A program made the translations under genes and the position numbers. From NCBI GenBank assembly GCA_964587755.1, contig CAZPMC010000057.1, positions 1 through 7,992 of the forward strand: a stretch of DNA of 7,992 bases, read 5' to 3'. Shown here one piece after another: positions 6,333-7,992 of this stretch. Source of the stretch: CAZPMC01 sp964587755 (GTDB lineage: Bacteria; Bacillota; Clostridia; Acetivibrionales; DTU013). A model generated the notes under the pieces. That model searched no databases and had not been told where the DNA came from. It was given only the letters and a program-made list of their open reading frames with translations. How positions within the stretch are numbered: the stretch's first letter is position 1; the number at the start of each line of letters is the position of its first letter.

Positions 6333-6364
6333 GTAATCGAATCCACAACCTTTTGATTCGTTAC
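6333..6364 (-). other. Hairpin just after the glycerate kinase stop codon
   Basis: GTAA-CGAATC (6355-6364 read on the minus strand) pairs with GATTCG-(A)-TTAC (6333-6343), giving a 10-bp stem with one bulge and an 11-base loop. No T tract follows; the next structure is the terminator at 6264-6310. It may be part of the 3' untranslated region and stabilise the transcript, but no function can be assigned. The rest of 6112-6382 is AT-rich spacer holding the terminator and the sigma factor promoter. Confidence 0.4.
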
Positions 6365-6382
6365 AAATGCTCCAGATACAGT

Positions 6383-7522
6383 TTACTTGCCGGATGACAT
6401 AGATTTATACAATCGCAAAAGGTTTTCGAAGGTAAGCGCCAGGTCCTTATGGCTGCGCTTTTTAGCCTGTTCAAAGGGTATGGCAACACGATTGATGCTA
6501 ATCACAGAGCTAACTCCCATATCATATGCTTCATCTATGTCATCCCCAATATCACCTACAATAGCAAGAACCGGTATACCATACGGCTTCACACGCCTTG
6601 CAACACCGATTACCACTTTTCCCCGCAGGCTCTGGTCGTCTAGTTTGCCTTCTCCTGTTATAACAATATCCGCGTCCTTTACATGTTGTTCAAAGCCTAC
6701 AACATCCAATACTACGTCAATACCCTTATCAAGCCGTCCATTTAAAAATGCTAAGACACCAGCTCCAAGACCTCCTGCTGCACCCGCCCCAGGTATTGAC
6801 CCGACTGATATATTCAAATCCCGTTCTACAATTTTATCAAAATATTGGAGCTGTTCATCCAACTCAACAATTTGCTCTTCTGTAGCGCCTTTTTGTTTGG
6901 CAAATATATGTGCGGCTCCATTTAACCCGTGCAAAGGGACATCAACATCACACATTGCAGTGAATTCCACATCTTTTATGCCAGCCATCATTTCTGATGT
7001 ATCTATTTTATCAATTTGATTCAAAGTCCCTCCGGTGGGAACAAACGTGGTGCCGTCTTTTCTTAGGAATTTTACTCCTAAAGCTGCAGCCATTCCCGCT
7101 CCGCCGTCATTTGTACTGCTTCCGCCAAGACCGATAACTATCTTTTTGCAACCTCGATTCATAGCATCTGCAATCAACTGACCTACACCATATGTGGTGG
7201 CAAGAAAAGGATCTTTATTCTCTCCTATCAAGGGCAACCCCGCACAGGCAGCCATTTCAATAACGGCCATACTGTTATCATTGAATATACCATAATATGC
7301 AGGGACATCTTGAAAAAGTGGCCCTTTTACCGTAATCTCAATTTTATCTCCTTGTATTGCTGAGAGGAAAGAATCAACAGTACCTTCCCCTCCATCAGCC
7401 ACGGGAATAGTGACGATATCACAATCGGGGTAAAATTCCAGTGTTTTATTTGAGAGTATTTCACATATTTCTAGAGAACTCATTGTACCTTTAAAAGAAT
7501 CCGGCACCAAAACAATTTTCAT
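6383..7522 (-). CDS. Glycerate kinase, type II (GarK/GlxK family)
   Basis: The 379-residue product matches the usual 375-385 length of family II glycerate kinases, which phosphorylate D-glycerate with ATP in the cytoplasm; characterised bacterial members mostly make 2-phosphoglycerate. Family motifs appear in order: MKIVLVPDSFKGTMSS at the N-terminus (DSFKG at 8-12), VADGGEGT (41-48), the glycine-rich GLGGSSTNDGGAG (131-143), CDVDVPLHGLNGAA (191-204), PGAGAAGGLGAG (244-255) and ITGEGKLDDQS (288-298). The ORF is open to a GTG at 7531, but that codon lies inside the SD GAGGTGG (7528-7534); ATG 7520-7522, five bases after it, gives the canonical family N-terminus. The gene appears monocistronic, with terminators on both sides. 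The dehydrogenase at the left end of the window makes a plausible substrate supplier. I found no convincing sigma-A promoter in 7532-7654. Confidence 0.95.
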   Translation of the reverse strand: MKIVLVPDSFKGTMSSLEICEILSNKTLEFYPDCDIVTIPVADGGEGTVDSFLSAIQGDKIEITVKGPLFQDVPAYYGIFNDNSMAVIEMAACAGLPLIGENKDPFLATTYGVGQLIADAMNRGCKKIVIGLGGSSTNDGGAGMAAALGVKFLRKDGTTFVPTGGTLNQIDKIDTSEMMAGIKDVEFTAMCDVDVPLHGLNGAAHIFAKQKGATEEQIVELDEQLQYFDKIVERDLNISVGSIPGAGAAGGLGAGVLAFLNGRLDKGIDVVLDVVGFEQHVKDADIVITGEGKLDDQSLRGKVVIGVARRVKPYGIPVLAIVGDIGDDIDEAYDMGVSSVISINRVAIPFEQAKKRSHKDLALTFENLLRLYKSMSSGK

Positions 7523-7527
7523 TAATT

Positions 7528-7534
7528 CCACCTC
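7528..7534 (-). promoter_or_regulatory. Ribosome binding site fixing the ATG start of glycerate kinase
   Basis: GAGGTGG on the minus strand ends five bases before ATG (7520-7522). The longer-ORF GTG (7529-7531) is part of this SD, so it is unlikely to be the start. Confidence 0.8.
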
Positions 7535-7654
7535 AAGAAGCCTTATTTTGTGTATTAAAAGCTATAATGCTTCTAATTACACTCATATCTAAAATATATA
7601 TCGTAAATTGTTTTAAAATCTTTACACTTTAAAATGGTTAAGCTCATTATTAAT

Positions 7655-7699
7655 AACAAAGAACTCACAACTGCAAATCACAACTATGAGTTCTTTGTT
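7655..7699 (-). terminator. Long hairpin, probable terminator of the right-edge gene
   Basis: A perfect 13-bp inverted repeat (AACAAAGAACTCA at 7655-7667, TGAGTTCTTTGTT at 7687-7699) closes a 19-base loop that itself carries two CACAACT copies. On the minus strand the distal arm is T-rich and continues into ATTAATAATG, 60 bases after the stop at 7759. The plus-strand side is also T-rich (TTCTTTGTTTACTG), so it could work in both directions, but no plus-strand gene ends here. The T tract is interrupted, so termination strength is uncertain. Confidence 0.55.
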
Positions 7700-7758
7700 T
7701 ACTGTTTCTACATTAACATTTATAGTATTTATCTATTAAATGTTGCCTTTTTCTGCTT

Positions 7759-7992
7759 TTATCTCGCTGAGCTGATAGGCCATTTAATTGGGTTGTTATC
7801 ACCAAGTAATCTATCCGGCCATATCATTTTCCACTCACCGTCAATCAGTTGTGAGCATGTGGACAAACCGTAAATATTATGTCCATAGTTGCCATTGTTG
7901 TCTGGATAACCAAATTTCATACCTTCAAAAGGTGTCATAATCATGTATTTGGAATCTTCCGGAAGATCCATTTCCAAGAGAGCCTTCTGAAT
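7759..7992 (-). CDS. C-terminal part of an unrecognised protein, cut by the window edge
   Basis: The minus-strand frame is open from the right edge to TAA at 7759-7761 and encodes 77 residues. An internal TTG at 7977 has no SD, and the frame continues upstream as IQKALLEMDLPEDSKY, so this is the tail of a longer gene. The tail is rich in Gly, Asn, Tyr and Trp (GYPDNNGNYGHNIYGLS, then CSQLIDGEWKMIWPDRLL), which suggests a compact beta-rich domain, without a membrane segment. I do not recognise the family. A hairpin 60 bases downstream is the probable terminator, so it is transcriptionally separate from glycerate kinase. Confidence 0.6.
   Translation of the reverse strand: MQKALLEMDLPEDSKYMIMTPFEGMKFGYPDNNGNYGHNIYGLSTCSQLIDGEWKMIWPDRLLGDNNPIKWPISSAR

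Noticed and set aside
6320..6380. tRNA-like 3' half on the minus strand: TTTGTAA loop, then GGTTGTGGATTCGATT and a CCA at about the right distance
   Set aside because: The TTCGATT loop matches the T-loop consensus, but the G53-C61 closing pair is A/A, the anticodon-like stem does not pair, and no 5' acceptor half is found. It does not support a tRNA, and as an attachment-site relic it has no second copy in the window.
6305..6382. The glycerate kinase frame stays open for about 25 codons after its TAA, ending at TAG 6305-6307 (text like SGAFVTNQKVVDSITAIN), as if a read-through extension existed
   Set aside because: The protein is already full length at TAA, a run of this size is likely by chance, and the extension runs into the terminator stem. 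No recoding signal is seen.
6387..7019. Plus-strand 210-residue ORF antisense to glycerate kinase
   Set aside because: It is a mirror of a well-supported gene; the Ser/Pro/Thr-rich composition is what the antisense of such a gene produces, and there is no SD.
7634..7873. Plus-strand 79-residue ORF near the right edge
   Set aside because: It spans the 13-bp hairpin at 7655-7699 and overlaps the better-supported minus-strand partial gene; no SD or family resemblance.

Overview
The window looks like chromosomal DNA from a low-GC Gram-positive bacterium of the class Clostridia. The evidence is AT-rich intergenic DNA, strong AGGAGG-type Shine-Dalgarno (SD) sites, GTG and TTG starts, intrinsic terminators, and the protein families present. 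No species-level claim can be made from the sequence alone. Every gene I can support lies on the minus strand. The left edge holds a plus-strand terminator, which suggests that a plus-strand gene converges on the window from outside.

Read in the direction of transcription (right to left), the window holds: the C-terminal 77 codons of an unrecognised protein (7759-7992); a complete type II glycerate kinase (6383-7522) followed by a terminator; an ECF sigma factor (5596-6093) translationally coupled to a single-pass membrane protein that is probably its anti-sigma factor (4397-5599), ending in a terminator; a small membrane-anchored J-domain gene broken by a one-base frameshift (3948-4297); a large membrane c-di-GMP signalling protein with dCACHE, PAS-like, GGDEF and EAL domains (1176-3827); and a D-2-hydroxyacid dehydrogenase of the hydroxypyruvate/glyoxylate reductase type (157-1128). 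The last two are 47 bases apart with no visible terminator between them, so they may be co-transcribed.

Functionally, the dehydrogenase (hydroxypyruvate to D-glycerate) and glycerate kinase (D-glycerate to phosphoglycerate) could be consecutive steps. They are separated by two signal-transduction units and do not form one operon. The sigma/anti-sigma pair has a candidate ECF-type promoter just upstream, consistent with autoregulation.

Several starts differ from a naive longest-ORF or ATG reading. The sigma factor fits a TTG start, because the upstream GTG overlaps the SD region and sits near the predicted transcription start. Glycerate kinase fits an internal ATG. The c-di-GMP protein appears to start at a CTG with an ideally placed SD, which adds the first membrane helix that the first ATG would cut off. 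The most notable unexplained structures are a dense same-orientation cluster of DnaA-box-like 9-mers at 105-180, three 10-bp-phased TTCTAC repeats inside an inverted repeat at 3893-3932, and the frameshifted J-domain gene. I saw no CRISPR array, insertion sequence, complete tRNA or rRNA.
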